Assembly (NCBI GenBank): GCA_963969395.1
Contig: OZ017795.1
Coordinates: 32,407,063 to 32,471,062 of the forward strand
Reading direction: 5' to 3'
DNA length: 64,000 nucleotides
DNA from: Pseudoscleropodium purum
Taxonomy: Eukaryota; Streptophyta; Bryopsida; Hypnales; Brachytheciaceae
Shown here: positions 23,560-35,461 of the stretch, one piece after another
Numbering within the stretch: the stretch's first letter is position 1
How the letters are laid out: every line of letters starts with the position of its first letter
Notes under the pieces: model-generated
Seen by the model: only the letters and a program-made list of their open reading frames with translations
What the model was told of the DNA's origin: nothing
Databases searched by the model: none
Made by a program: the position numbers and the translations under genes

Positions 23560-24480
23560 ATTAAGTTTTGTGAGAATATAAAAAAGACGTCTTCTGGATG
23601 CTAAACTATGTGTAGGAAGAAGACCAAAAGTGATTTCAAACTACTTCAAGAGGGCATGTGTGAGAACAATGACAATTGGATGATTTAGTATTGTTATGGA
23701 GGCATGCAAATTTGTTAGGTAGGAATTTGCCAATGAGATTAGTGTCAAGACAATGTGATGAGCATTAAATTTGGTAGGTATGGAGGTTTAATATATGAAG
23801 AAAAAAGCATCTTTTCCCATAAGAATAGTGAAGTCCATTTAGATTTTGTCAAATTTTAGTAGAATTGGACCATTGTGGATTGGAGGTGAGTAGTTTTTTT
23901 AGATGAGACAAAGGTCAATTATTTTTGCTTAGGTGATGGTTATTGGTGTTGGAATCAAGCCAGAGAAAGTCTTATAGATTGAAGATTGAGAAAAACAATA
24001 AAATACAAAGGAGGTTCACTAAGGTTTAGAGTTGTATGAGTGCAATTGGACCTAGTTTGATTTACAAGATAGAAGGTAGAATGAATCAATATATTTATTG
24101 TAAAATATTAGAAGCCAATTTTTATGGCACTTTTTTAGTATGGCATAAATACATCTAGTCAAGAGTCATTTTTCAACATGAAAATGATCCTAAGCATATA
24201 GCAAAACAATAAAAGAGTGGTTATCTAAATAACCTTTTAATGTTTTGAAGGGGTCCACTCAATCATCCAACCTAAACCCTATAGAATACCTATAGGTAAC
24301 ACTAAAATAGAAGCTCAATTGTTATCCAATACCTCTATAGGGCCTTTTAAAATTATGGGAGAATGTGTTTGAGACTTTTCATTCTATTACTTCTATAGTG
24401 TGAAAAGCTCTTGTGAGCATGCCATAAAGAATGTAGGCAATTATTTATGCACAAGGCAAGTGTACTCATTTTTTAGGGTA
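23560..24480 (+). pseudogene. Fossil Tc1/mariner (DD34E-type) transposase
   Basis: Conceptual plus-strand translation, with several stops and frameshifts, gives the ordered blocks of a Tc1-family transposase. These are a GRRPKV linker after the HTH region (near 23615), FLDETKVNYF around 23900 with the first catalytic Asp, DGYWCWNQ, KYKGGSLR, a GPSLIYKIEGRMN block near 24050, FQHENDPKH at about 24171-24197 and SSNLNPIEYL at about 24262-24291. The second catalytic position, normally the Asp of QDN, reads Glu here. The distance to the Glu of PIE is about 34 residues once one frameshift is allowed, which fits DD34E. It is clearly dead. Terminal repeats were not located. Confidence 0.8.
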
Positions 24481-25089
24481 TTTAGACTTACAATTCCAAA
24501 ATTGAGTTAGTGAGGGGTTTGATTTCAAAATTTGAGTGCTTCCATATATCGTGTGTATTTTGTTTTCAATTCCCATATAAGTAATCAATAAAATTTCTAC
24601 TCTCTAAAGTAATTTTATATTTTTTAAAATTATTTACTCCATGTGTTGGCATTGTTTATTTATCAAAAAGCTTTTAGACACGTACTTGGTTTTAATATGC
24701 ATCATTGTACTTAGAAAAGACTAATCAATTGATTCAATGATTGGGATTGACTAAGGAGCCACATAGAACAATTTTTGTACATTGTAGGATTCTCCTTTTT
24801 TAAGGATATAAAAAGGCCCCCTTCTTCATATGTAAATAATGTTATGGGTCACTCAACTTCTAGCTCTTGGTTGGCTTTGTTACACACAATAATTAAGAAA
24901 AATAAGAAAAATAAATTCATTATGAATCTTTTGGTCATTACTTATATTAGAATTTTTTAGATTTTAGATTTTTTGGAAAATAACTGCAAATCATTGAATA
25001 TTTCACATGTATTTTGGTCAATTATTATTTTTTTAAATAGATATATTATAGGTGGTCAAAGCAAAAATTTATTGGTGGTTATTGGATTG

Positions 25090-25735
25090 GCAATTACGGC
25101 CACTTTTCAATGCATTGTTACTCCAATGCATTGAGATTTTAAAATTTAGGATTTTAAAATTTTAATTTCCAACCCCGTGCCCCTTCTTGTAATTTTCAAA
25201 AAACAACTTGTTTGACAATCAATATGGGATAATTCATCCCATATCCGTACCTGGTATTGTATCTATATTTGATATCCGTATTCAATATTTAGTACATATT
25301 CATATATGCTACTGTATCCATACCCATATTCAATATTTAGTACATATTCATATATGCTACTGTATCCATACCCATATTCAATATCTATATTCAATATTTA
25401 GTACATATTTGTATACAATATTATATCCATATCCAATATCCATATTTAGTACATATTTATATATGGTACTGTATTTGTATCCAATACCCATATTCAATAC
25501 ATATTCATATGTGGTACCTTATCCATATCCAATATTTCATACTTAGATGGCTCAGATTAAATCTCACAAGATCAATGGCTTGTAATTTTTTGAGAAGTCA
25601 ATGGCAATTTCTAGGGTAAGCAATTAAAAAAAAATCAACGGCTTGTAAAAACTTTGAATAAGGAGGGGGGGGGGGGGGGGGGGCAACTAATGCAAACTAG
25701 GGTGGTATGCCTCTTTTTAGTGCATTGTTAGCCTT
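25090..25735 (+). repeat. ~640-bp repeat with TATCCA-type minisatellite and poly-G tract (copy 1)
   Basis: Order: ATTTTAAAATTTAGGATTTTAAAA, AACTTGTTTGACAATCAATATGGG, then a degenerate minisatellite of CCATATTCAATATTTAGTACATATT-like units (25240-25540), AAATCTCACAAGATCAA, a run of 19 G (25665-25683), GCAACTAATGCAAACTAGGG and TTTTTAGTGCATTG. The reverse complement of the same order is at about 52430-52880. Short GTGCATTG-type motifs lie near both ends. Class unknown. Confidence 0.75.
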
Positions 25736-28119
25736 TGGAGGGACTATTCTTGTCCTTTCGGATGCTAGTGTGGTTCTTGAAAATACTAAAAGTGTCACTT
25801 TTAGATGCTCAAATCCCATCTCATACATTAATTTGTCCAAATGATATACTATTAATATACAAGTTGCAAATAGATACACAAATTTTTTCAATTAGTGATG
25901 GTGAAAAGTTTGTGTTCCCTCCAAAATTTCCATAAGTAAAAATATTGTATTAATAAAAAAAATTTGTTGGTAGAAATATTTGAGGATATTAGTCCCTTAA
26001 CCCTTTAAAGACTAGGGGGTAGTTTAATTTTCAAAATTCTAAAGATATATTATAAAATGCAACTTAGAATAACAATTTAATGATGACTCTCAAACAATAA
26101 TTTTAAAATATATATGATCCATAAATAATATATAGATCAACTAGTACAAAAATTAATATTTTTCAATAGGAATAGAAGTCAAACTTTAAAATTCCTTCTA
26201 AAATTGATTATAGATTGAATATTTGTAATTTTCACAAGAATTTTTTTCTTTAAATTAAAAATATTGAGTTCCAATTATACTAGTTTTGAAAAAACTAGTG
26301 TCAGACTATTGTAAAACACTAACTAATAGAATAAATTATGTATAGGTACAATGACCCTTCCCTCAAAGCGTATCCAAATAAGCATTTGGACATCATTCTA
26401 ATTATTCACTTGATTTAATTCTTTTTCTTTAATCTTCCTACTAATAAAAAGAAAATTTCAAAGCATTCTAAAGTGTATTTTTTGACAATTTATGAATAAA
26501 TTAAATAGATTTTCAAAATATAAATCTTCTTAATGTTTTGTTTTAAAATTCTATTGATAAATGTTAGTTTCCATGATAGTTAATACAACTATGTAGAAAT
26601 GACCTTTAGATCATAATCTACAGTTTTTGTTTAAAAGTTTCTATTGATTATTCTTCAAAATTGCATTTCATAACATATAGTTTCACAATTTCAAAAATTT
26701 TGACTACCATAAATCCTTTCATCAATGTAATTCATAGAAACTAATGGCTTTACTATTGTATTTTTTTGAGGATTTATTTCTAGTAGACCCACTTGAACTA
26801 AATCATGGAATTTTTTATTTCTTCTCTTTTCTATTTTCAATTAACCTCTAAGCTTCCAAGGCGTGTTTTTTTAATCAAAACCACTCAAAACCACCATTTC
26901 TATTACAAAGTGCAAAAAACTTTAGAATTTGTTTTTTTCACATATCTAACAATAGGAAAGGCTTTGAATCTTCTTACCTTAGCTTTTTTGCACTATGAAA
27001 TTTGAATTTCTAATTTTTAATGTTCAAAATAGAGTTGAAAGTCGAGGGATTTTTCTTAAATGCTTGATTCCTTAAAAAATTGTTAAGTAGAAGTAAATAC
27101 AAGATTGAAGGAAAAAACAAATCTCTAATAGCTTTAAGATGGAATTGAAGTTACTAATTCCAATAGTGAGATTGTTTTAGCAAGCTAACTAAACTTGTTT
27201 GAATTTTTTTTTAAATTGTGAAAATTGATTTTTAAAATGAATTTTGCAAGTCATTTTTTTAGGAGATGCTATAGTTCTCCGAATACAAGATTGTCTATAA
27301 ATTTTTCCATCACTAATCTAAATGGAATGAATCAAATCTTTTCTTTGTAGACAAAATACTTTCTGTAAGAAATAATATTTTGGAAATTTAATTTTGAGTT
27401 TCTATGATTTTTTGGTGGTGCTTGACAAACTCCATTTCAGATTTAGGGTGACACAATTTTGCTCTTAGGCATTGATTGAAATGAAAATTAAATTTTCAAG
27501 AAACTAATGTATTTTTCTATCTTTTGAAAATGTTTTAAGAATTAAAAACAAAAATTGAAACTGTAGGAACCTATCCAAAATCCATATGGTCCCTTGAAGA
27601 GACAATGGAAGTTAATGATTAAACTCTATGACCCTAGGGAGATGTATTTTCAAAATGAGCAAAATTGCCAAGAACTTGAGCAATTTTTTTGCTCATTTTT
27701 TCTTGAGATTGGATATGATGTAACCATAGGACCTTGAAGTTCACATTGAAAATGAGCACTTTAAGAATTCTAGATTATTTGATTGCATAATTTAGGAAAC
27801 AATTACATTTGAAGTTTAATTTGGGTCAATGGAAATACAAGAGCAACACACTTTGAAGAAGCATGTCTTTGTGAGAATATTTTGAAATGATGCTTTTTTA
27901 TTCTTACTAAAAACTAAGAGAGTTGAAAATGTATTTGTAAAATTTCACAACATTCTAAGTATTTTTCAATTCATTGTGGAGCTTGCAAAGCTTAGTGCTC
28001 ATTGAAATGAGAGTAGTGTTTGTAAGAAAAACAAGAATGGGACTCTTGTCTTCTCCTTGACCTCCTTAGATTTGCCTTTTTCAAGGTTGATCAAATGTCT
28101 ATAAAGTGGGCATAAATCT

Positions 28120-28445
28120 GCGCATGTTATGTCCTTTAACTTCATATTTTTTTGGTCACCATTTTTTTAGATTTGACTCATAATAAAAAGATAGAAAGGC
28201 TTCAAATCACTTTCATAGTTTTAACACCCTCATGATCAAACATAATAATCTTTCAATCCATAAGTGATATATTGATATTGTTGTGTTTTCTTATCCTATG
28301 TGATCTTTAACATATCTAGTTTGAATTTTAATGATAAGAATTTCAAAAAATTGATACAACTTATCAAATTGTTGGGTTTTTTTTCAACTTGTAGCAAATT
28401 GCTACAAGCTTAAAAAAAGCCTTCAGTTGGGCATTTATGGATTAA
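28120..28445 (+). repeat. ~320-bp repeat shared with 535-850
   Basis: Same ordered landmarks as at 535-850, ending at TTGGGCATTTATGG. It appears to be extra DNA in unit B relative to unit C. Confidence 0.55.
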
Positions 28446-29256
28446 TCCTGAATTCTTTGAAATTAAATTTTAAAGTGTTGACTCTACTTTTCAGAACTTA
28501 AATTAATTTTTTGGCATCAATGTGCCGACCCAGCCCTTCAGCTATGGTATCTAATTTAGGGTCATGAACTCATGATCCTAAATTTGAATTAAAATCTTCC
28601 AAATTTGCTCACCCGTGGTAAATAATAAAGTGCCTGCATTTTTTCCTCGAGGTTCTGAACATTGGAGCAAAGCTTGAAGGGATTTTGAAACAGTTGCTGT
28701 GTCCTCGTTCGTGATCAGTGTTTTGTGATCCAGCAACAAATGCAGAGTCTGGTGCAAGACTATGAAAACCGTGGTGAACAGCATGGTATCGTTAAATTAT
28801 AGCTATTCCTATCAACCCACAAGCCAGGCTTCAAAATTTTTGACTGCAAAATCACCGAACTTCGGTCTGATGCAAATAGAAGTGAATCCTGCCAAGACGA
28901 CAATGTACGCTTTCCATCGAAGTGCATTGTCATTGAAAATAGGTCCTAAATTGGACATGTCTTCATAGAATTTGGACACGCCACAACTCCATTGCTCATG
29001 GCATTGGTTGCCTAAAGCCTAAACAATCAATTCAGTTAAACAGATGCGAATAATGTTGGTGACACTCGATCTAGTATTCAGTGTAATGAGGACTCAGTTT
29101 TCAGTGTCAGGAAGTCCTCATCTTGTATCCGCAATAACATGAAGTTTGACATCACGTATTAGAAGAACAAGACAAGCTGCAAAGGCAATACCTGCTTCCC
29201 AAGGTAGAGAAGAGAGCAAGATGTACCGACACATAAAACGCGGACGGTCCACCCAA

Positions 29257-29286
29257 GGTCGGTGGCGGAAAGGTCCGATACCGACC
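29257..29286. other. Conserved GGTCGGT...ACCGACC hairpin
   Basis: A 7-bp perfect stem flanks a loop containing GGAAAGGTCCGAT. The same hairpin, with one loop difference, occurs in unit C at 36598-36627. It lies just downstream of the J-domain coding region, so if transcribed it would be in the 3' UTR. Unit A has lost this part. Confidence 0.45.
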
Positions 29287-29343
29287 GTGGAAATTAAAGA
29301 CTTATGAAAGGTTCATGGCAGATAGCAGCATGCTGAGCAAAAA

Positions 29344-31150
29344 CTACGCTGGTAGTGGATTGTTTCCATAGTCTCCACTCGGGTTTGCACCACTAAAGAT
29401 AGAAAGAAGATCGTTCCAAGAGGTGCCACTCGTGGAGGCACCATAAGTTGGTGCTAGATGGTTTGGGAACATTTCGTACCAATTCGTACCAACCAGGAAT
29501 GGATTGTTGTTCCCCAAAGGCGCAGGAGGCCACGCGAACTCACTCGCCCCGTTTGCAGGCAGGAATGGATTGTTGTTCCCCGAAGGCGCAGGAGGCCACA
29601 CGAACGCACTCGCCCCGTTCGTAGGCAGGAATGGATTGTTGTTCCCTGAAGGCGCAGAAGGCCACACGAATGCACTCGCCCCGTTTGCAAGCACGAATGG
29701 GTTGTTGTTCCCCGAAGGCCCAGGAGGCCACATGAACGCACTCATCCCATTTGCAGGGTGGACATTGATGTCATGTGCAGGGAATGAAGAGTGGCATTTC
29801 TGGCAAACAATTTGATAGTTTAAGAAGGTACTCATGCATTGGTACTGCATTCGACAAAAGGGACAAGCCGTCCAGAATGTGCTGGGTGTTTGAGAGGCTT
29901 GAGCACTTGGAGCTGGGCTCGACGGCGTCTAGAATGTGTTGGGTGCTTGAGAGGCTTGAACACCTGCAGCTGGGGTTGGCTCCGCAGCTCCTTGATGTCG
30001 CGGTTGATTAGCAGAATATATAGCTTTTGGTGACCCTTGTTTTCGTGGCTCCGGCTGTGGTTGCGGATTCGCCCTGGGCATACCACCCCACTTCACATCT
30101 CGTTGTTGCGGTTGATGAGTAGAATACGTAGGTTTCGGCGACTCCTTCGCCGAGGGCTTTCCACCTCGCTTCGAATCGTGCTGAAACCTCGTTTCCTCAT
30201 CTGAAAGAACTTCAAAAGCCTTTGAAATCAACTTGAATGCAGCCTCCGATTCCTCCTTCATTGATTTTTTGTTCTTGTCAGGATGCACCAACTTAGAGAG
30301 ATTCCGATACTACTACTTGATTGTGCTATCATCCGACAGTAGCTTCACCTAAGACAAAGTGCAAAGTTTGAAGACTAACCCTAAGTCCCTAACCCTGCGC
30401 TAATTGTCGTCCCACCGAAATTTGATATGACCAATCAAAGTGGCGATACAGACAAATTAAGTCAGTATAACCACACTGTTTTAAACTAGTACCGTCGTTG
30501 CAACATTTGCAACAAGACACCGCTTGCATCATTCAACTATTCCTATGTTGCGCAACACGCAACCCCAAGGTTTCATTGAGAAAATGAATGAAATATTTGT
30601 GTGAATGAAAACGAGAAAACAATCGTGATGGATTAAACTGTAACACAATTTGCATTTAATGTAACTATAGAGTAAGGACGTTGCAACATTTGCAATAACG
30701 ACCCCATTGCATCAGCTAGCTACAATGCTCAGCAAAAATGAATGAATAACTTAGATAGACGAAGACAATAGATGACATCCTAGGTCAAGGAGTTCTCTGT
30801 TCTCACCCCCCATGAGAACTACTCCCCGCCATCAACAACGTACAAAAAGAAAATCCCCGCAACACTCTCCTGGAACTAGTACAAAGAGAAAGCTAACAAG
30901 AAGCATTTAAGGTTTCAGAAGGTACCTGAAGAATGCCGTAGTAATCGGGCTGGGGCTTATTGATCCCGACTTCCACCTGAGCTGCGATATGGACATCCAA
31001 GACTGCCGACAATTAAATCGCACCATCCAGACAAGAATACAGCCGTAGAGCTTTCAGAATGAACTTCTTTGCACCCACAAGATCCCCTTTTTTATACTTC
31101 AGTTCCGCAATGTCTGTCACCCGAATTGCTTCATCTTTGTTGCACTCCAT
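29344..31150 (-). pseudogene. J-domain/zinc-ribbon gene, copy B (broken by stops)
   Basis: Exon 1 is 30926-31150 and exon 2 is about 29344-30348. Exon 1 has an in-frame TAA where copies A and C read CAA (ALRLYSCLDGAI then stop). Exon 2 opens VKLLSDDSTIK followed by two consecutive TAG codons in place of Lys-Gln, and a further TAG interrupts a repeat at ASQAPNTF. Otherwise the layout is intact: J-domain with VHPDKNKKS, Gln/Pro region, repeats, zinc ribbon CPFC/CQKC within FWTACPFCRMQYQCM and QIVCQKCHSSFP. The tail has four NGASAFVWPPAPSGNNNPF-type repeats. The acceptor before exon 2 (CTTAG) is still usable. It can make no full product. Confidence 0.85.
29496..29755 (-). repeat. ~63-bp tandem coding repeat in copy B
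   Basis: Four consecutive units of about 60-66 bp share GAATGG(A/G)TTGTTGTTCCCC, AAGGC(G/C)CAG and GGCCAC(A/G)(C/T)GAACGCACT-like blocks, encoding NGASAFVWPPAPSGNNNPF-like repeats on the minus strand. Copy C has a single equivalent unit near 37998-38050 followed by a different repeat, so this array expanded in B. Confidence 0.8.
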
Positions 31151-31889
31151 CGCCAAGCCTCAAGCCTTATACAATAAATACCACCTACCCACCCACCCAC
31201 ACTCTCAATTTGTGCTCTCTTTTGGACCTCGGATTCCAACGATACTATACAAAAGGTGATGCAATTCAATAGGACTCAAGATCCACACTCCTTCAAGAAT
31301 TTTCCCTTGTCAAACAGGTTCACCACTCCGATCCAGCGATAAGCAACCAGTACCGACATTTACATTCCTAGCCCTACCGACACGTACCTCGCCACCCCAT
31401 GTCCTATTCTAAAAGCCATCTCTCCAATTCAGTACCTCTACAAGTGCCCCTGCCATGATCCTCCCCTGCCTGCACGTACGAAATTGCTGACGCTCACCAT
31501 GATCTCAAATTCCAGTTCCCTTAATTCAAATTAAAGATCGCACATGCGCGCTTCTAAAAATCGTCGCTAGCTCCCAAAATGAAGAACTCACATAACATTA
31601 AACAAGAACTCCCATCCCAATCCCCTAGCTCGATCGTTTCCTCTGGAATGCGTTCGCCACCACATTGATCAAACCGTCGCAAACACCAAAACTTCTGCCC
31701 CTGTCCATGGCTCGATGCATCACTGGGACTAGCGCCAAAAATGACTCGATTACCAGAAGGGGATTTTGGAGATTATACACTTACGAGAAGGAAGGAGAGG
31801 GCAGGATCGGATTGGCAGCGCATCCGATTGCGATGGAACGGTCGAAGACACAACAATCGCACCACACTAGTAGGCAAAAAGAATGATTA

Positions 31890-33700
31890 AAAACAAGATT
31901 AGTTCTACCAATCATCGATAAGCATGGAAGTAGGAAAAGAGGTTCCACTTATATCAATGTAAGGTAAACTAACCCATTCTAGACCAAATGGGAGGGTATC
32001 CATTGTGGGCTAAATTTTGTTAGAGGTGTACGTTTTAGAACTTAAATGTACATCACTACCAAAATTTAACCCATAGTGGGCAAGCTCCCATTTGGTTTGG
32101 AATGGGATATTTACCTTATTCCACATTGTAAAAGGGACATAAAAGTGCTTTCTATATTTTGATATTGGTGAATGCACCCACTTATCTATTGATACATGTA
32201 AGGACACCCTAAAGTAGTTTGCTCTACAAGCACCCGTTTTGCTTTCTACAATGTACCAATAGTATACATTTCAGGAGGTGGATGCTTTTCGTGACCATTG
32301 CATTTCAACTTCAACAATTCATACTAACAAACTCCATGAACGTTCAAAAAATATGAAAAGACTTGGATTAGGTGCCAATTCCATTTTTCTTCCTTTAAAA
32401 ATTTACTAAAAGTTGTTTTAGGGAGTTTAACTTCCTCCCAAAGACAATTAGTTCTTAAATGGTCACTTTAAGAATTAGCATTGCAATTTTTTTAACCATG
32501 ATCCAACAATTCTCTATAGAATATAACTAATTTTTTCCTAGGCATTTAGGAAAGCATTATTCATCCTTCTTCTATGGGAGAATGATTTAGGTTTGTTAAC
32601 AATGTTATAAGTATTTGGAAATTTTTGGGAATTCCTCCAATTGATTTCCTCCTTCCACAAAAATCGACAAGTTTCACAGGGGTCTAGTGGTCACATATTG
32701 TATCTTCTCAATCACAAAAGTATTATTTTATTTCCTACAATAGCAATTTTTTGCTAGCCAATTTCCTCCAAATTGAAATTGGCACCAACAAAATTGCTAC
32801 ATTCCTATAATGTAATAATAAAAAAATCCAAATTGAAAATATTAATCAATATTGCATCTTTGGCAAGAATTGAACTTTGTGTAGCCCTTCATCATTTGAA
32901 GGCCAAGGATCCTCTCAACTCATCCAAGATGGAGTTGAAAATAGTAATGAATTTTTTTCATAAAATCAAAAGGGCTTAGAAATTAAAGTTTTTGCCTTCT
33001 TAAAATTTTCCTTTTTGTGCCCTTATAAGGTACTGTTGAGATTGGTATTGATAAATAAAAATGTTTATAGAGGAAATGCTTATGAACATTGGGAGGCAAT
33101 AGACAACTAACTTTGTCTAACGTCCAAAGGAAAAAATATTTATTATTTGAAAACAACCAATTTAACTCATCATAATTTGAAAATTATAATTTAGTTGAGG
33201 TTGTATTTTTACCATTGGAATCAATTAAGGATATTGTATGTGTAGCCTTTGGCTTGTTGGTTTGTTTTTCAAGGATTTAGAGGTTGAAGTTGAGATTTTA
33301 AGTAGTATTTCTACAAAAGCTCAAATAGATTGTCACAACATGAATTGAATGTATTATAAAAGTTGTAGAACAGAATCATGGAATTGTACAAGCATTTTCA
33401 TTATGCATTTTATCATGATACCCAAATTCATTAAAACCACCTAAGTTGTTGATCTCGTAGTTCAATCCCCTATTTGACAAGGCAGATACTTGGATATGAC
33501 CTTGCCTTGCTTGACTATAAGCTATTAAATATTATCCTATGGTAGGTGAAATTTTCTAGGTATTGGAAGGATGTAGGTAAAATATCCTCCAATTTTTTTG
33601 GCCTATCATTGATTTCTAGCCCTACTAATTTCTTCTTGATTTTGCATCATTGTTGTTAAAATGTACCTATTTTTTTTCCACTTCCATTGGCTAACTTTAA
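31890..33700. other. AT-rich DNA between units B and C
   Basis: Short inverted similarity is visible between about 31970-32015 (TACC...CATTCTAGACCAAATGGGAG) and 32050-32130 (CTCCCATTTGGTTTGGAATGGG). This suggests a small foldback element. No gene is supported. Confidence 0.4.
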
Positions 33701-34041
33701 ACTAGTTGGATTTTTGTCTTATCAGTGGACTATTTTTGTCCATTTGGATGTTAATGTGCTAGAAATATACTATTAATATACAAGGTGTAAATAGATGCAC
33801 TAATTTGTCCTATTAATTAGGTTGAGAAATTAGTGTCCCTTCCAAACAAATTTAAGGAAAAAATGATATTAAATTAAAAAAAAACTCTAAACATAAGCCT
33901 TTTAATTCCTTAAAGACTAAAGGATAGTCCAAATTTTTTAAATTGTGAAGATGTATTATAAAATTCAACTTGGAAGAATATTTTACTAATGAATCTCAAA
34001 CAATAATTATTAAATATAATCCATACATTATATCTATAGAA

Positions 34042-34310
34042 TTAACTCCTAAAGGACCAAACAATATTTTTTGGCAATATAGAAATTTTAGACAGCTTAC
34101 TAAGAATGGAATATTCATTTCTTTCTTTGAAATTTTTATATTATATGTAATCAAGGAATAAATTCAAGGGACAACAATTTTCATAAATTTTGACTTCATG
34201 GTTAAAAAGTTATTGTATGAGATATCATTTCTTTTTAGCCTAGGCAACTCGGAAAAAACTTATTTTACTATAACTAAATGAAGTCTAAAATTCCATTTTG
34301 AACACAATTC
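34042..34310 (-). mobile_element. TTAA-flanked MITE, truncated reverse copy
   Basis: Starts TTAACTCCTAAAGGACCAAAC. The reverse complement matches the inner blocks of the MITE at 43182-43552, including TTGCCAAAAAATA, AACTTTTNAACCATG and ATATCATNCAATAA. The second terminal repeat is not clear, so the right edge is approximate. Confidence 0.55.
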
Positions 34311-34532
34311 CTACTTTTAATTTAAATATGAGCATTTGAGCTCGTACTAATCCTAATTGCTTATATATCCCACATGGAAGTTGTTTTAATTACCTCCTAC
34401 CACCCCATTTGTATAAACACCTTGTCTTCATGTCATTTCCACCAAGTTAGTGACTTTTAAAGTTATATACTACACAAGCCAAATACTTTAATATAAGTTC
34501 AAATTTAATGTCAAATTTTTGAAATTAAATTT

Positions 34533-35461
34533 GAACCCCTAAAGGACCAAGGCCATTTTTCTTTCAAAACCCATTCAAAATTGCTATTTTTGCTATGTTC
34601 ATCCAATAAAACTAATAAAAAGCTTCTTAGAATCTAACTATAGGATCTTGTACTTCACTTGTCTCAAATCATGTAATAAAAATTTCATGAAGTTTGACAA
34701 TACAAATTGAAAGATATTAGAATTAAGAGTTTTTAAATTAAAATTTGAATACTAACTTGCAATTTCAAATGACTTTAATTGCCATTTGTGGAAATATTTT
34801 GAACTATAAAATTTGAATTTAAAAAAAACTTTTATTGAAGGATTGAATTGAAAATTTAGGAAAAAAAATTTCCCCCAAAATGCTTAATTATCATTCTTTA
34901 AAATATTGTTAATTAGAAGAAGGTTCAAGATTGGAAGAAAAACTTAACCGTTAATAGGTTTAAGATAGGATTGAAACATAATAATTCCAATGATGAGATT
35001 ATTTTAGAAAACAAATTAAACCTATTCAAACAATTTTTTTTGAAAAAATTGTAAAAATTGCATTAAATAATTAATCCTATAAGTTATTTTTCAAGAAGAA
35101 CCTTAGATTGCCTAAAAAACAAGATTGTTCATAACTTTCACATCACTAATCCAAATGGGATGAATCAAAGCGTCACATGTCAAAAAAATAATCTATTAGA
35201 GAATTTTCAAAAAATTAATAAATTTCAAGTTTTTGTCGATTTCCTTTAAATTTTTGCTTGACAACATGAAAATTATGTTTAGGATGGCATAATTTTTTAT
35301 CTTGGATTCTAATTGAAATAAAAATTATATTCCCATGAAGTTAAGAAGTTTTTCAATATTTTGAAAAAGTTTCAAAAAGCTTTACAAAAAATTGAGGTCA
35401 TAGAAACATGCCCAAAGTCTAATTTTGTCCCATGAGGGGACACTTGTCCTTTAGGGGTTAA
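34533..35461. mobile_element. ~930-bp element with AACCCCTAAAGGAC terminal inverted repeats
   Basis: The left end reads AACCCCTAAAGGACCA (34534) and the right end GTCCTTTAGGGGTTA (up to 35460), perfect inverted repeats for about 14 bp. No transposase frame is present. The termini resemble those of the smaller MITE at 43182, suggesting one superfamily. The interior is shared with unit B (about 26.9-27.6 kb), where the termini are eroded. Confidence 0.6.

Larger units (their letters stand above)
25735..31880 (-). repeat. Segmental duplication unit B (extended)
   Basis: The AT-rich part 25735-28540 matches 33720-35530 in order, with gaps. Examples are the ATACTATTAATATACAAG, CTCAAACAATAATT, ATTCCAAT(A/G)(G/A)TGAGATT, CATCACTAATC(T/C)AAATGG and TTTTTTGGCATCAAT landmarks. 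The gene-bearing part 28540-31880 matches 35530-40240 and, partly, 18490-21440. Unit B holds extra DNA at about 27620-28450 that includes the repeat shared with 535-850. Confidence 0.75.

Noticed and set aside
25240..25540. Direct repeats resembling a CRISPR array
   Set aside because: The units are degenerate with no spacers of even length, the DNA is eukaryotic, and no cas genes are near.
25208..25546. 112-codon frame of Tyr, Ile and His repeats
   Set aside because: It is the translation of an AT-rich minisatellite.
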